64,000 nt of DNA from Solimonas sp040754295 (GTDB lineage: Bacteria; Pseudomonadota; Gammaproteobacteria; Nevskiales; Nevskiaceae). The notes below the pieces were generated by a model. The model searched no databases. It saw only the letters and a list, made by a program, of their open reading frames with translations, and was not told the DNA's origin. The DNA lies in contig JBFMCQ010000014.1 in NCBI GenBank assembly GCA_040754295.1, positions 3,867 to 67,866 of the forward strand, given 5' to 3'. A program made the position numbers and the translations under genes. Positions 54,100 to 61,670 of this stretch are shown here, in pieces; positions within the stretch are counted from its first letter, which is position 1, and each line of letters starts with the position of its first letter.

Positions 54100-54924
54100 T
54101 CAGGGATTTTCCGGCGCTGCGCCGTACACCAGGGGCACGGCGGCCTCTTCGGCAAGCACCCGGAAGCTCAGGCTCTCCTCGATGTAGAACTCGACGGTGT
54201 TCGCGGTGTGCCCGCGATAGCCCACGGACAGGTCGCGGCCGACGGTCAGCTCGAAGTCGCCACCGCGCAGGCTCAGCACCACGGCGCCGTTCACGCCGGG
54301 CGCCCAGATCACCGGGCCGTCGAGCAGGCGTTCGACATGCTGCATGACGGGGAAGCCCGCGGGCGTGGCCGTGCGCGTCAAGCCGGTGTAGCAGCGCGGC
54401 CCCAGGGCGATCGCGTAGGGGCCCTGCACGCCCTGCTCGCGCAGCTGCGCCAGCGCCCGGGCGACGACGGCCGGATAGCGTTCGTAGTCCTCGGTGATGG
54501 TGAGCGCCGCCGCGGCCGCGGCCTGACCGATGCCGGCGATCCCTGCGGCCGCGTAGCCCGCGAAGACGATGCTGTCCTCGGCCAGGGCAATGGCGCGGGC
54601 GGCGTCCCTGACGGGCTTGAGGTCCGCGTCCCCGGCGCCCCGCGCCAGCGCGTCGAGCTCGGCGCGCGCCAGAGCAAAGGGCACGCGCAATTCCACTAGC
54701 GGCTGCACCTGGCGCAGCGCGGCGGACACGCCCGGCCCGGGCGCGGCCTGCAGCGGCAGCGCGCGCCCCAGCGCCACGGCGGAAGCTTCCCAGCCCAGCG
54801 GGCCCATGAAATCGGCGACCTTGCGGCCGGCCAGGGTCACGCGCAGGGCGGCGCGCGCCTCGTCGTCGATGGCCGCCCAGGCCTGTTCGGTGATGGGCGC
54901 CAGAGGGCGGCATAGATCGTTCAT
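54100..54924 (-). CDS. family 1 encapsulin shell protein
   Basis: A 274-residue HK97-fold protein that self-assembles into an icosahedral nanocompartment. The N-terminus MNDLCRPLAPITEQAWAAID is the encapsulin helix that binds cargo peptides, followed by GRKVADFMGPLGWEASAVAL, ITEDYERYPAVVARALAQL and the C-terminal TVGRDLSVGYRGHTANTVEF and YIEESLSFRVL. Its ATG is in an ATGA overlap with the encapsulated ferritin gene, so shell and cargo are translationally coupled. The system should store iron inside the shell. Confidence 0.93.
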   Translation of the reverse strand: MNDLCRPLAPITEQAWAAIDDEARAALRVTLAGRKVADFMGPLGWEASAVALGRALPLQAAPGPGVSAALRQVQPLVELRVPFALARAELDALARGAGDADLKPVRDAARAIALAEDSIVFAGYAAAGIAGIGQAAAAAALTITEDYERYPAVVARALAQLREQGVQGPYAIALGPRCYTGLTRTATPAGFPVMQHVERLLDGPVIWAPGVNGAVVLSLRGGDFELTVGRDLSVGYRGHTANTVEFYIEESLSFRVLAEEAAVPLVYGAAPENP

Positions 54925-55307
54925 CGCAGCGCCTCCGCCTTCAGGCTGCCGATGCCCAGGGAGCCGTCATGGACCCCGGCCGGCGCAGGCCCGCCGTCGC
55001 CGGTCGCCCTGTCTTCGGCCTTGAGAATGTCGCCCTCGCAGAACAGATAGGTCCGCAGTTGTTCGTTGAAGGCCGGATCCCGGCGCCGCAGCCATTCGAG
55101 CATCATGCAGGCGTGCTCCTTTTCCTCGTCGCGGTTATGCACGAGAAGCGCGCGCAGTTCCGGGTCCCGGGTCGCCTCGGCGCGCTGGTCATACCAGTCC
55201 ACCGCCTCCAGTTCCTCCATCAAGGACACGATCGCCCGATGCCGGTCGATCACCTCGGGGGTGAGTTCCGCCGGGGACTCGTGCAGGGAGCCGCTTGCTG
55301 CTGCCAT
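54921..55307 (-). CDS. encapsulated ferritin-like cargo protein (EncFtn)
   Basis: A 128-residue two-helix ferroxidase that assembles as a decamer inside encapsulin. Ferroxidase residues fall at the positions known from Rhodospirillum rubrum EncFtn: E32, W38, E62 and H65 in SLMEELEAVDWYDQR and NRDEEKEHACMML. After LRTYLF a flexible Gly/Pro linker leads to the C-terminal targeting peptide DGSLGIGSLKAE (116-122 core) that docks into the shell. AGGAG precedes the ATG. The gene heads the encFtn-encapsulin-MBL/rhodanese unit. Confidence 0.93.
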   Translation of the reverse strand: MAAASGSLHESPAELTPEVIDRHRAIVSLMEELEAVDWYDQRAEATRDPELRALLVHNRDEEKEHACMMLEWLRRRDPAFNEQLRTYLFCEGDILKAEDRATGDGGPAPAGVHDGSLGIGSLKAEALR

Positions 55308-55545
55308 GGGTCTTCTCCTGTTCGTTCAAATCCGTGTAGCTGCGGGGCGCCGGGCGCGGCGGCGGACCGGGAACCCCGCGATCCGCCACGAGGGGCAGCC
55401 GGCCAGGGCGCAATCCGCGTGCCTTGGGTCGGCCCCAGCGTGCCGCGAACCATCATGCCAAACGGAAGCGATCGGCGGCGTCTCGCGTGGATGCCTTCGC
55501 CGCGCGTACCGAAGCAAAATCCGAACGCGGTCCAACAGTCGCGAG

Positions 55546-56162
55546 TCAGACCGGCGACACCTGCGTGAGCAGCGCCGCGGCCAGGAGCAGTAGCGCCGCG
55601 AAAAAGATTTCGGTGCCCAGCGTGCCGTCGTAGCGGACGTCGAAGTCCGCGACCGCCGGCTGCCGCAGCAACGAGCGCAGGCGCCGGGCCGCGGCCGCAA
55701 CGCCCGCCACGGCCGCAAGCTTCAGGCCGAGCACGGCGAGATAGACCGCGGACAAGCCGTAGTCCAGCTGCGCGCCTGCGGGAGCACGGCCAGCGCCAGG
55801 CAGCCCGCATAGGCGAGCCAGGCAGTCCCGTAGCGGGTGTCGAGCAGCAGAGCCGCATACGTGCGCCACGGGGGGCTGCGCTCCGCCGAGGCCAAGTCGA
55901 TCCCTTCTTCGGCGACGCCCAGCGCGGCGGTCCTCACCGCCAGCCAGGCCCCGGCGATGCCGCAGATGAAAACCGCCGCCGGCCACCATGTCGGCCGCCG
56001 CCGGCTGCGGCCTTCGAGATGGCGCCAGAGCTGCGCACCGAGCGGCAGCGCCACCGCGACATGGGCCAGCACCCGCGCGAGCCCTGCGTCCAGCAGGTGC
56101 GGGTGCTGCGCAAGCAACTCAGCGGACCGTACAGTCGAAGCCGCCCAGCTGGTGATGTCCAT
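55546..56162 (-). pseudogene. copD: copD-like copper membrane protein, frameshifted
   Basis: The upstream reading frame (56162 to ~55760) encodes membrane segments with LARVLAHVAVALPLGAQLW, FICGIAGAWLAVRTAALGV and the YGTAWLAYAGCLALAVLP helix. The homology then continues in another frame (to 55546) with YGLSAVYLAVLGLKLAAVAG and TEIFFAALLLLAAALLTQVS. The frames join near 55760-55790, consistent with loss of one base. Together they form a truncated-size CopD-type protein that would import copper or partner CopC. It overlaps copC; either a real inactivation or a sequence error in a C-run. Confidence 0.65.
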
Positions 56163-56484
56163 CGCGGGACATTACACGCCATCGGATACGGTGGGTTCCC
56201 GGTGACACCGGCGGCAGAACGGCGCGGACCTCGGCGCCGCTGACCTGCGTGGACAGGCGCCGCCACCGGCCCGAGTCGAACCACTCGATCGCGGCGAACG
56301 CCTGCTCCGGCGCCGCTGAAAAACGCAGCACGATTTCCTGGGGAGGCCCGGAGAGCTCAGTGCCGGCTCCGGGGCTGGATTCGAGCAGCTGAAGGTGCGC
56401 TGCGGCATCGCCTGCAGCGACGGTCAGAAGGGCCGCGATCACCACAGCCGCTGCCCGCCGGCTGCGGTCCAGCCTGTGCGTCAC
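56119..56484 (-). CDS. copC: periplasmic copper-binding protein CopC
   Basis: A 121-residue exported protein. The signal peptide (VVIAALLTVAAGDAAA) is predicted to end so that H30 becomes the mature N-terminus, the key Cu(II) ligand of CopC proteins. AHLQLLESSPGAGTELSGPP and RIRWRVMSRDGHHQLGG are family motifs; D108 and H110 in RDGH would complete the Cu(II) site. Methionine-rich Cu(I) motifs are absent. The start is a GTG in a GTGA overlap with tsdA, preceded by GGGAGG. It is the third gene after tsdB and tsdA. Confidence 0.85.
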   Translation of the reverse strand: MTHRLDRSRRAAAVVIAALLTVAAGDAAAHLQLLESSPGAGTELSGPPQEIVLRFSAAPEQAFAAIEWFDSGRWRRLSTQVSGAEVRAVLPPVSPGTHRIRWRVMSRDGHHQLGGFDCTVR

Positions 56485-57554
56485 CTGCCGCCTCCCGCGG
56501 GTTTGCTGCCCAGCAGATGCCCATTGACGGTCATCCCATACAGGGAATCCGGGCTGTCATGGAATTTCTTCCGCGTCTCGTCCACCGAGCCGGTGAAGCG
56601 CGGGTCCTGCGGCCGCTCATGCGCGTTCATGAAAAAGGCCACGTCCCAGGCCTGCTGCTGGGTGAGGCTGCGGGCCTTGCCCAGCGGCATGTTGGCGTAG
56701 ATGAAACCCGCCGCGTTGTTGATCTGGTGCATGCCCGCTCCCCAGTTGAACGAGCGCGGTCCCCACAAGGGCGGGAACACCTGCCGGTCGCCGGCGCGCT
56801 GGCCCTGGCCATCGGGGCCATGGCACAAGGCGCAGTGCTGTGCATAGACCTTTTCGCCGCGCGCATAGTCCGGCGCCTGCGGCGGGCGCTCGAGCTTGAG
56901 GTAGCCGCCGCCCTCCACCGGAATCCCGATCGGCGCGCCCTTGGCCAGGAAGAACGCGTAGGTCTGCAGCGCGGTCATCACCTCGTCGTCCGCCGGCGGC
57001 GCCTTGCCGTTCATGCTGTAGTCGAAGCAGCCCTGCACGCGCGCGGCGAAGGTATCGACGTGGCCGGTCTTTTTGCGGAAGGCCGGATACAGGCCGAACG
57101 CGCCCCACAAGGGCGCCGAGTCGGCCTTGCAGCCGGCATCGAGGTGGCAATTGACGCAGCTCAGGTCGTTGCCGGCGTACTCGGCGGCGTACCGGCCGGT
57201 CTGCGTGAAGATGCGTTCGCCCATTCGGATCATCTCGCCGTACTCGTTGTCCGGGATGCTGGCTTCCGGTGGCGGGTGGAAGCCCTTCACCACGCCCTGT
57301 CCGGCGACGACGGCTCCCGCCGGGCTCGGCGGGGCCTCGCTATGGGCCTTCTCTGGCGCCCCTTCCGCCACCGGAGTGCCGCTTGTCCGCTCCGCCGCGG
57401 GTGGGGTTGCTGCGACGCGGGCGCCCGATCGCTGGGCCAGGTAGATGCCCCCGAGAGCCAGGGGCAGCACCAGCACGACGCAGAACACGATGAGAGCAGC
57501 CAGACGCGAGGCGCCTTCGCGACCGCCCTGGGCGGACTCAGCCTGTCGGCTCAC
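56481..57554 (-). CDS. tsdA: diheme thiosulfate dehydrogenase TsdA, membrane-anchored
   Basis: A 357-residue c-type cytochrome that couples two thiosulfates to tetrathionate. An N-terminal transmembrane helix (LIVFCVVLVLPLALGGIYLA) anchors it; a Pro/Ala linker follows. Heme 1 binds at CVNCH (133-137) and heme 2 at CALCH (241-245). C176 in VQGCFDYSMNGKAPP is the unusual axial cysteine of TsdA heme 1. FPPLWGPRSFNWGAGM and AHERPQDPRFTGSVDETR are further TsdA signatures. The GTG start overlaps the tsdB stop. Confidence 0.9.
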   Translation of the reverse strand: MSRQAESAQGGREGASRLAALIVFCVVLVLPLALGGIYLAQRSGARVAATPPAAERTSGTPVAEGAPEKAHSEAPPSPAGAVVAGQGVVKGFHPPPEASIPDNEYGEMIRMGERIFTQTGRYAAEYAGNDLSCVNCHLDAGCKADSAPLWGAFGLYPAFRKKTGHVDTFAARVQGCFDYSMNGKAPPADDEVMTALQTYAFFLAKGAPIGIPVEGGGYLKLERPPQAPDYARGEKVYAQHCALCHGPDGQGQRAGDRQVFPPLWGPRSFNWGAGMHQINNAAGFIYANMPLGKARSLTQQQAWDVAFFMNAHERPQDPRFTGSVDETRKKFHDSPDSLYGMTVNGHLLGSKPAGGGR

Positions 57555-58252
57555 GGCTTGCCCTCCGGCGTGCCCGCTTCCGCCGCTACGGCCAAGCCGG
57601 CGTAATACGCGCTCACCGCCTCGATGTCCGCGTCGCTGAGCTTGCGCGCCACGATGTCCATGAAACCCAAGGGGCCCGGCGGCCGCGTACCGGCTTGCCA
57701 TGCCCTGAGCTGCGCTGCGATGTACTGCGCAGACAGTCCGGCCAGCGGCGGAAAATCCGCGCCCACGCCGGCGCCGCCGGGACCGTGGCATTGGCCGCAG
57801 GCAGGCAGTCCATCGTCCCATCGCCCGCGCGTTGCCAGCCAGGCACCCGTGTCCGCGACGGCCGGGGCTGGGCGGTCTGTCGCACTCGCCGGCCCGGGCA
57901 GGCTTGCGTAATAGGCCGCCACCTGCGCCCGCTGCTCGGGCGAGAGTGCCTGCGCGATCGGCTGCATGATGGGGTTCTCGCGGCTGCCGTCGGCGAAGGC
58001 ATCGAGTTGACGCCGGAGATAGCCTGCACCGCTACCCGACAGCCTGGGAAAAGCGGCCATGCCCTCTCCGCGCGCGCCGTGGCAGCTGGCGCAGGCGGCG
58101 GCCCCACTCGCGCCGGAGGCGGCAATCTGCGCGCCCGCACGGGCGGCCGGACCCGCAGGCGCCTCTTGTGCCCCCGCAATCGGCAATGCGGCGGGAAGTA
58201 GCGTGATCGCCCCGATTTGCAGGATGCGATACAGACGTTGTGCTTCGTGCAT
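57551..58252 (-). CDS. tsdB: diheme cytochrome c, TsdB-like electron acceptor
   Basis: A 233-residue periplasmic diheme cytochrome of the c4 type with CASCH (54-58) and CGQCH (152-156), each domain having PRLSG or PPLAG and a YLRRQL/YIAAQL helix. A signal peptide is present (LQIGAITLLPAALPIAGAQ). It should take electrons from TsdA, whose GTG overlaps its stop. I chose the ATG at 58252: the frame is open further upstream but those residues are the remains of a YefM antitoxin and would bury the signal peptide. Confidence 0.85.
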   Translation of the reverse strand: MHEAQRLYRILQIGAITLLPAALPIAGAQEAPAGPAARAGAQIAASGASGAAACASCHGARGEGMAAFPRLSGSGAGYLRRQLDAFADGSRENPIMQPIAQALSPEQRAQVAAYYASLPGPASATDRPAPAVADTGAWLATRGRWDDGLPACGQCHGPGGAGVGADFPPLAGLSAQYIAAQLRAWQAGTRPPGPLGFMDIVARKLSDADIEAVSAYYAGLAVAAEAGTPEGKP

Positions 58253-58420
58253 GAGGCGCCTGGCATTCTCCGGACTCCGAAGATAGGCCGCTGCCAGCAG
58301 CAGCGCCTCGTACTCCTCGAGCGAAAGCATGACCACTGCCTGCTCGCGCTTGCGGATGACGATTACGGATGCGTGATCCCGGCAAACCCTGTCCGTAGTG
58401 GCGGCCAGTTGGCGCGCCGC
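58253..58420 (-). pseudogene. yefM: 5'-truncated yefM/phd antitoxin remnant
   Basis: In the frame of the cytochrome gene, the preceding codons read ARQLAATTDRVCRDHASVIV, IRKREQAVVMLSLEEYEAL and LLAAAYLRSPENARRL. This is the body of a YefM/Phd-type antitoxin (EARANLAATMDRVCEDHAPV, VVMMSLEEY, LLRSPANARRL). A TGA stands where the N-terminal TYSEA segment should be, and the toxin is absent. The fragment abuts the tsdB start without a stop. Confidence 0.75.
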
Positions 58421-58452
58421 GGCTCAGTGGACGGCCGCCCGCACCGGCCGCA

Positions 58453-60249
58453 TCACGTGCCTGCGGATCGCTGCTGCGCCGGCCGCTCGGCGCGGCTCAG
58501 ATTGAGCGCGCTGTCGACCAGCGCGATGTGCGAGAACGCCTGCGGGAAGTTGCCGACCTGACGATGCGCGCGCGGGTCGTATTCTTCGGCGAGCAGGCCG
58601 AGGTCGTTGCGGATCGACAGCAGGCGCTCGAACATGCGTCGCGCGTCGGCCAGGCGGCCATCGAGCATGTACGCGTCGACGAGCCAGAAGCTGCAGGCCA
58701 GAAACGCGCCCTCGCCCGGTGGCAGCCCGTCGTCGGACGCCGCGGTGTCGTAGCGCAGCACGAAGCCGTCGCGCAGCAGCTCGCGCTCGATCGCGGCGAC
58801 GGTGGCTTTGACGCGCGCGTCCTGCGGCGGCAGAAAGCCGAGCTGCGGCATCAGCAGCAGACTGGCGTCGAGCGCCTTGCTGCCGTAGGCCTGCACGAAG
58901 CAGCCGCGCTGCGGATCGACGGCCCGCGTACAGATCTCCTCGTGGATGCGCGCGCGCAGCGCATGCCAGCGCTGGTGCGGGCCTTGCAGCCCGTAGGCCT
59001 CGACCGCCTTGATGCCGCGATCCAGCGCCACCCAGGCCATCATCTTGGAGTAGGTGAAATGCTGGTCGGGCCCGCGCACTTCCCAGATGCTCTTGTCGGG
59101 TAACGTCCAGACCGATTCCAGGTGCTCGATCAGGGCGCGCTGCAGCCCCCAACTCGATTCGCTGCTGGCGAGCCCGCCGCGCCGCGCCTGATGCAGCGCG
59201 TCCATGAGCTCGCCATAGACATCGAGCTGCCGCTGATCGTGCGCGCCGTTACCGATGTTGACCGGCCTGGAACCGGCGTAGCCCGGCAGCCAGTCGGCTT
59301 GCCATTCCTGCAGCCGCCGCTCGCCGCCGATGCCGTACATGATCTGCATCTGCTGCGGGCTGCCGGCCGCGGCACGCAGCAGCCATTCGCGCCAGGCGCG
59401 CGCCTCCTCGAAGTAGCCGGCATCCATCAGCGCGAGCAGGGTCAGCGTCGCATCGCGCAGCCAGCAGTAGCGGTAGTCCCAGTTGCGTGCACCGCCGAGC
59501 TGCTCGGGCAGTGATGCCGTCGGCGCAGCGACGATGCCGCCGGTGGGCGCGTAGGTCAGCGCCTTGAGCGTGATCAGCGAGCGCTGCACGGCGTCGCGCC
59601 ACTCGCTGTCGATCGTGCAGTGGCCGGACCAGGCCTCCCACCAGGCTTGCGTATCGGCGAGCGCGCGGCGCGCATTGACGGGCTCCGGCAGCGCGCAGTG
59701 CGACGGCGCATAGCTGAGCACGAACGGCGTGGTGTCGCCGGCGCTGACGCGGAAGCGGCTCACCGTCTTCAGATCCTCGCCGTGCAGCGCGGCCGGCGTG
59801 CGCAGCACGACCATGTCGGGACCGGAGACCGCGCGCAAACCGCCGCCTTCCAGGCTCGTGACCCACGGCGTCGCAGCGCCGTAGCCGAAGCGCAGCACCA
59901 GCTCCATCTGCATTTCGACGCAGCCGCGCTCGCCGACGACGAGCCGCACGACGTCGGAGGCTTCACCGCGCGGCGGCATGAAATCGACCAGGCAGGCTAC
60001 GCCGTCGCCGGTCTCGAAGCGCGTTTCCAGGATCAGCGTGTCGCCGCGGTAGCGCCGCGTCACGCGCGCCTTCGAATCCGCCGGTGCGATCAGCCAGCGC
60101 CCGTGCTCCGGCGTGCCGAGCACTGCGGCGAAGCAGGCGTCGGAGTCGAAGCGCGGCCAGCACAGCCAGTCGATCGAGCCGTCGCGGCCGACCAGGGCTG
60201 CGGCCTCGCAGTCGCCGATCAATCCATAGTCTTCGATGCGCTGGCTCAT
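58453..60249 (-). CDS. GH15 family glycoside hydrolase (glucoamylase/trehalase-like)
   Basis: A 598-residue cytoplasmic enzyme. The N-terminal beta-sandwich starts RIEDYGLIGDCEAAALVGRD and SIDWLCWPRFDSDACF. The catalytic (alpha/alpha)6 barrel includes GGARNWDYRYCWLRDATLTL, SIWEVRGPDQHFTYSKMMAW with a probable general acid, and LLAEEYDPRAHRQVGNFPQA with the probable base. Bacterial members of this group hydrolyse trehalose or alpha-glucans. No signal peptide. It is 4 bp before the end of the glucose dehydrogenase-like gene upstream, so released glucose may be handled by that enzyme. Confidence 0.88.
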   Translation of the reverse strand: MSQRIEDYGLIGDCEAAALVGRDGSIDWLCWPRFDSDACFAAVLGTPEHGRWLIAPADSKARVTRRYRGDTLILETRFETGDGVACLVDFMPPRGEASDVVRLVVGERGCVEMQMELVLRFGYGAATPWVTSLEGGGLRAVSGPDMVVLRTPAALHGEDLKTVSRFRVSAGDTTPFVLSYAPSHCALPEPVNARRALADTQAWWEAWSGHCTIDSEWRDAVQRSLITLKALTYAPTGGIVAAPTASLPEQLGGARNWDYRYCWLRDATLTLLALMDAGYFEEARAWREWLLRAAAGSPQQMQIMYGIGGERRLQEWQADWLPGYAGSRPVNIGNGAHDQRQLDVYGELMDALHQARRGGLASSESSWGLQRALIEHLESVWTLPDKSIWEVRGPDQHFTYSKMMAWVALDRGIKAVEAYGLQGPHQRWHALRARIHEEICTRAVDPQRGCFVQAYGSKALDASLLLMPQLGFLPPQDARVKATVAAIERELLRDGFVLRYDTAASDDGLPPGEGAFLACSFWLVDAYMLDGRLADARRMFERLLSIRNDLGLLAEEYDPRAHRQVGNFPQAFSHIALVDSALNLSRAERPAQQRSAGT

Positions 60250-60253
60250 GGCA

Positions 60254-61306
60254 TCACAGGGAGAAGTCGAGCACGGTCTTGATGTCGTTCGGATGCGGCG
60301 CCAGCGCCTCGCGCCAGCCGTCGAGCGGCAGCCGGCGCGTGATCAGGCGGCGCAGCCAGGCCGGGTCGGCCGCGGCGAGCGCCTGCACCGCGGTTTCGTA
60401 GTGGCGGCGGTTGGCGTTGACGGTGCCGAACACGAGATCGTTTTCGAGCACCATCGTGCGGTTGAGCATGCCCAGGTCGATGTGGATATGACGGCCGCCG
60501 GACGAGACGCCGGACAGGCACACCACACCGTTGGCCGCAGTGCGGTTGATGACGTCGAGCACGACCGGCGAAGCGCCGGTGCACTCGATGACGATATCCG
60601 GAGCGAATCCGTCGAGCGCCGCGAGATCCGGCGTGTGGTAGACGCCGCCGAGCGCGCGCACCAGCTCGGGCTTGATGCCGCTGTCGACGCGGTCGTAGAC
60701 GTGCACGTCGAGCCCGCGCTGCCGGCCCATCAGCGCCGCGAGCAGGCCGACCGGCCCGGCACCGGTGACGAGCACCGAGCGCGGCGCCCAGGCGCGCGCG
60801 CGGCCGCCGATGCGCTCGATCTGCTCCCAGGCCTTGGCCAGCACGCTCGCCGGCTCGACCAGCACGCCGAGCAGCCCGAGCGCCTGCGGCACGCGCACCG
60901 CGTATTCCGGCTCGATGCGCACGCGCTCCGCGGCGTAGCCGTCGCGCTGCTTGATGCCGCGCTCCGTGTACAGCCCGTTGCGGCACATGTCCCACTCACC
61001 CGCCGCGCAGTTCGGGCACGGCTCGGGATCGGGCCTGCGGACGATGCCGGCGATCAGATCGCCCGCGCTCAGGCCGCTTTCCGCGGGCGCCTCGATGACG
61101 CGCGCGAGCGATTCGTGGCCGAGCACCAGCCGGCCCCGACCCGGCGGTGCCCAGCCGTAGAGCCCTTCGGCCATCTCGCGGTCGGTGCCGCAGATGCCCA
61201 AGGCGACGACCTCGGCGAGCACGGCGCCTTCGCCGACCGCTACCTCGTCCAGATCGTCGAGCCGTACGGAGCCGGCGCTGCCCGGCTCGACCGTGATCGC
61301 TCGCAT
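60254..61306 (-). CDS. glucose 1-dehydrogenase-like zinc alcohol dehydrogenase
   Basis: A 350-residue medium-chain dehydrogenase. Catalytic-zinc residues are in LGICGTDREM and GHESLARV; a structural-zinc-like lobe is CPNCAAGEWDMC. The NAD(P) fold has LVTGAGPVGLLAALMGRQRG. GIKQRDGYAAERV and HETGRR-like C-terminal NRRHYETAVQALA fit the sugar (glucose/galactose) dehydrogenases. AGGA precedes the ATG at 61306; the longer open frame upstream is non-homologous. Operon with the GH15 enzyme suggests oxidation of glucose released from trehalose or glycogen-like sugars. Confidence 0.85.
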   Translation of the reverse strand: MRAITVEPGSAGSVRLDDLDEVAVGEGAVLAEVVALGICGTDREMAEGLYGWAPPGRGRLVLGHESLARVIEAPAESGLSAGDLIAGIVRRPDPEPCPNCAAGEWDMCRNGLYTERGIKQRDGYAAERVRIEPEYAVRVPQALGLLGVLVEPASVLAKAWEQIERIGGRARAWAPRSVLVTGAGPVGLLAALMGRQRGLDVHVYDRVDSGIKPELVRALGGVYHTPDLAALDGFAPDIVIECTGASPVVLDVINRTAANGVVCLSGVSSGGRHIHIDLGMLNRTMVLENDLVFGTVNANRRHYETAVQALAAADPAWLRRLITRRLPLDGWREALAPHPNDIKTVLDFSL

Positions 61307-61670
61307 CTCGCGTCCTTTCCGCAGGCCTTTCGCGGGCGTAGCAGGAAAGGTTCCCGGTCCGCGTGCACTGCGTACACCGGAAATCGCCGTGAGCTCGCCG
61401 GCGCCGCGCACAATGCAAGCGCGACCCGGGCAAGGCGTGCGCGATCCGCGGCCGGCGTTGTCGCCGGCCCGGCCGCCGGCTCGCGCGGCGGAACGCATGA
61501 GGTCGCGGCCGGTCCACTCCTTGAGCAAACCCGATCGTCCTGGGGGGGAAAACCGCAGGCGGCGCACGATCTCGGTGACTTATGTCGAATTTGAAAACGT
61601 ATAGACTGCGCGGCGATGGATCCGGAGCGCCGGCTTCAGCAGCAAACGCGTTCGAGAGGAGTGATTTCCC
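61307..61670. other. 364-bp divergent intergenic region
   Basis: No gene is visible. It holds the start signals of both neighbours. The only AT-rich stretch (61578-61606) contains TATAGA at 61600-61605, a weak -10 candidate for the + strand gene, with GTGACT about 18 bp upstream as a poor -35. AGAGGAG at 61655-61661 is the ribosome site for the flavoprotein gene. A run of seven C (61542-61548 region, given as G/C-tract) is otherwise the only low-complexity tract. Confidence 0.4.

Noticed and set aside
61577..61606. Sigma-70 promoter for the nitronate monooxygenase-like gene
   Set aside because: TATAGA is acceptable as a -10 but the -35 is poor; kept only as a remark on the intergenic region.
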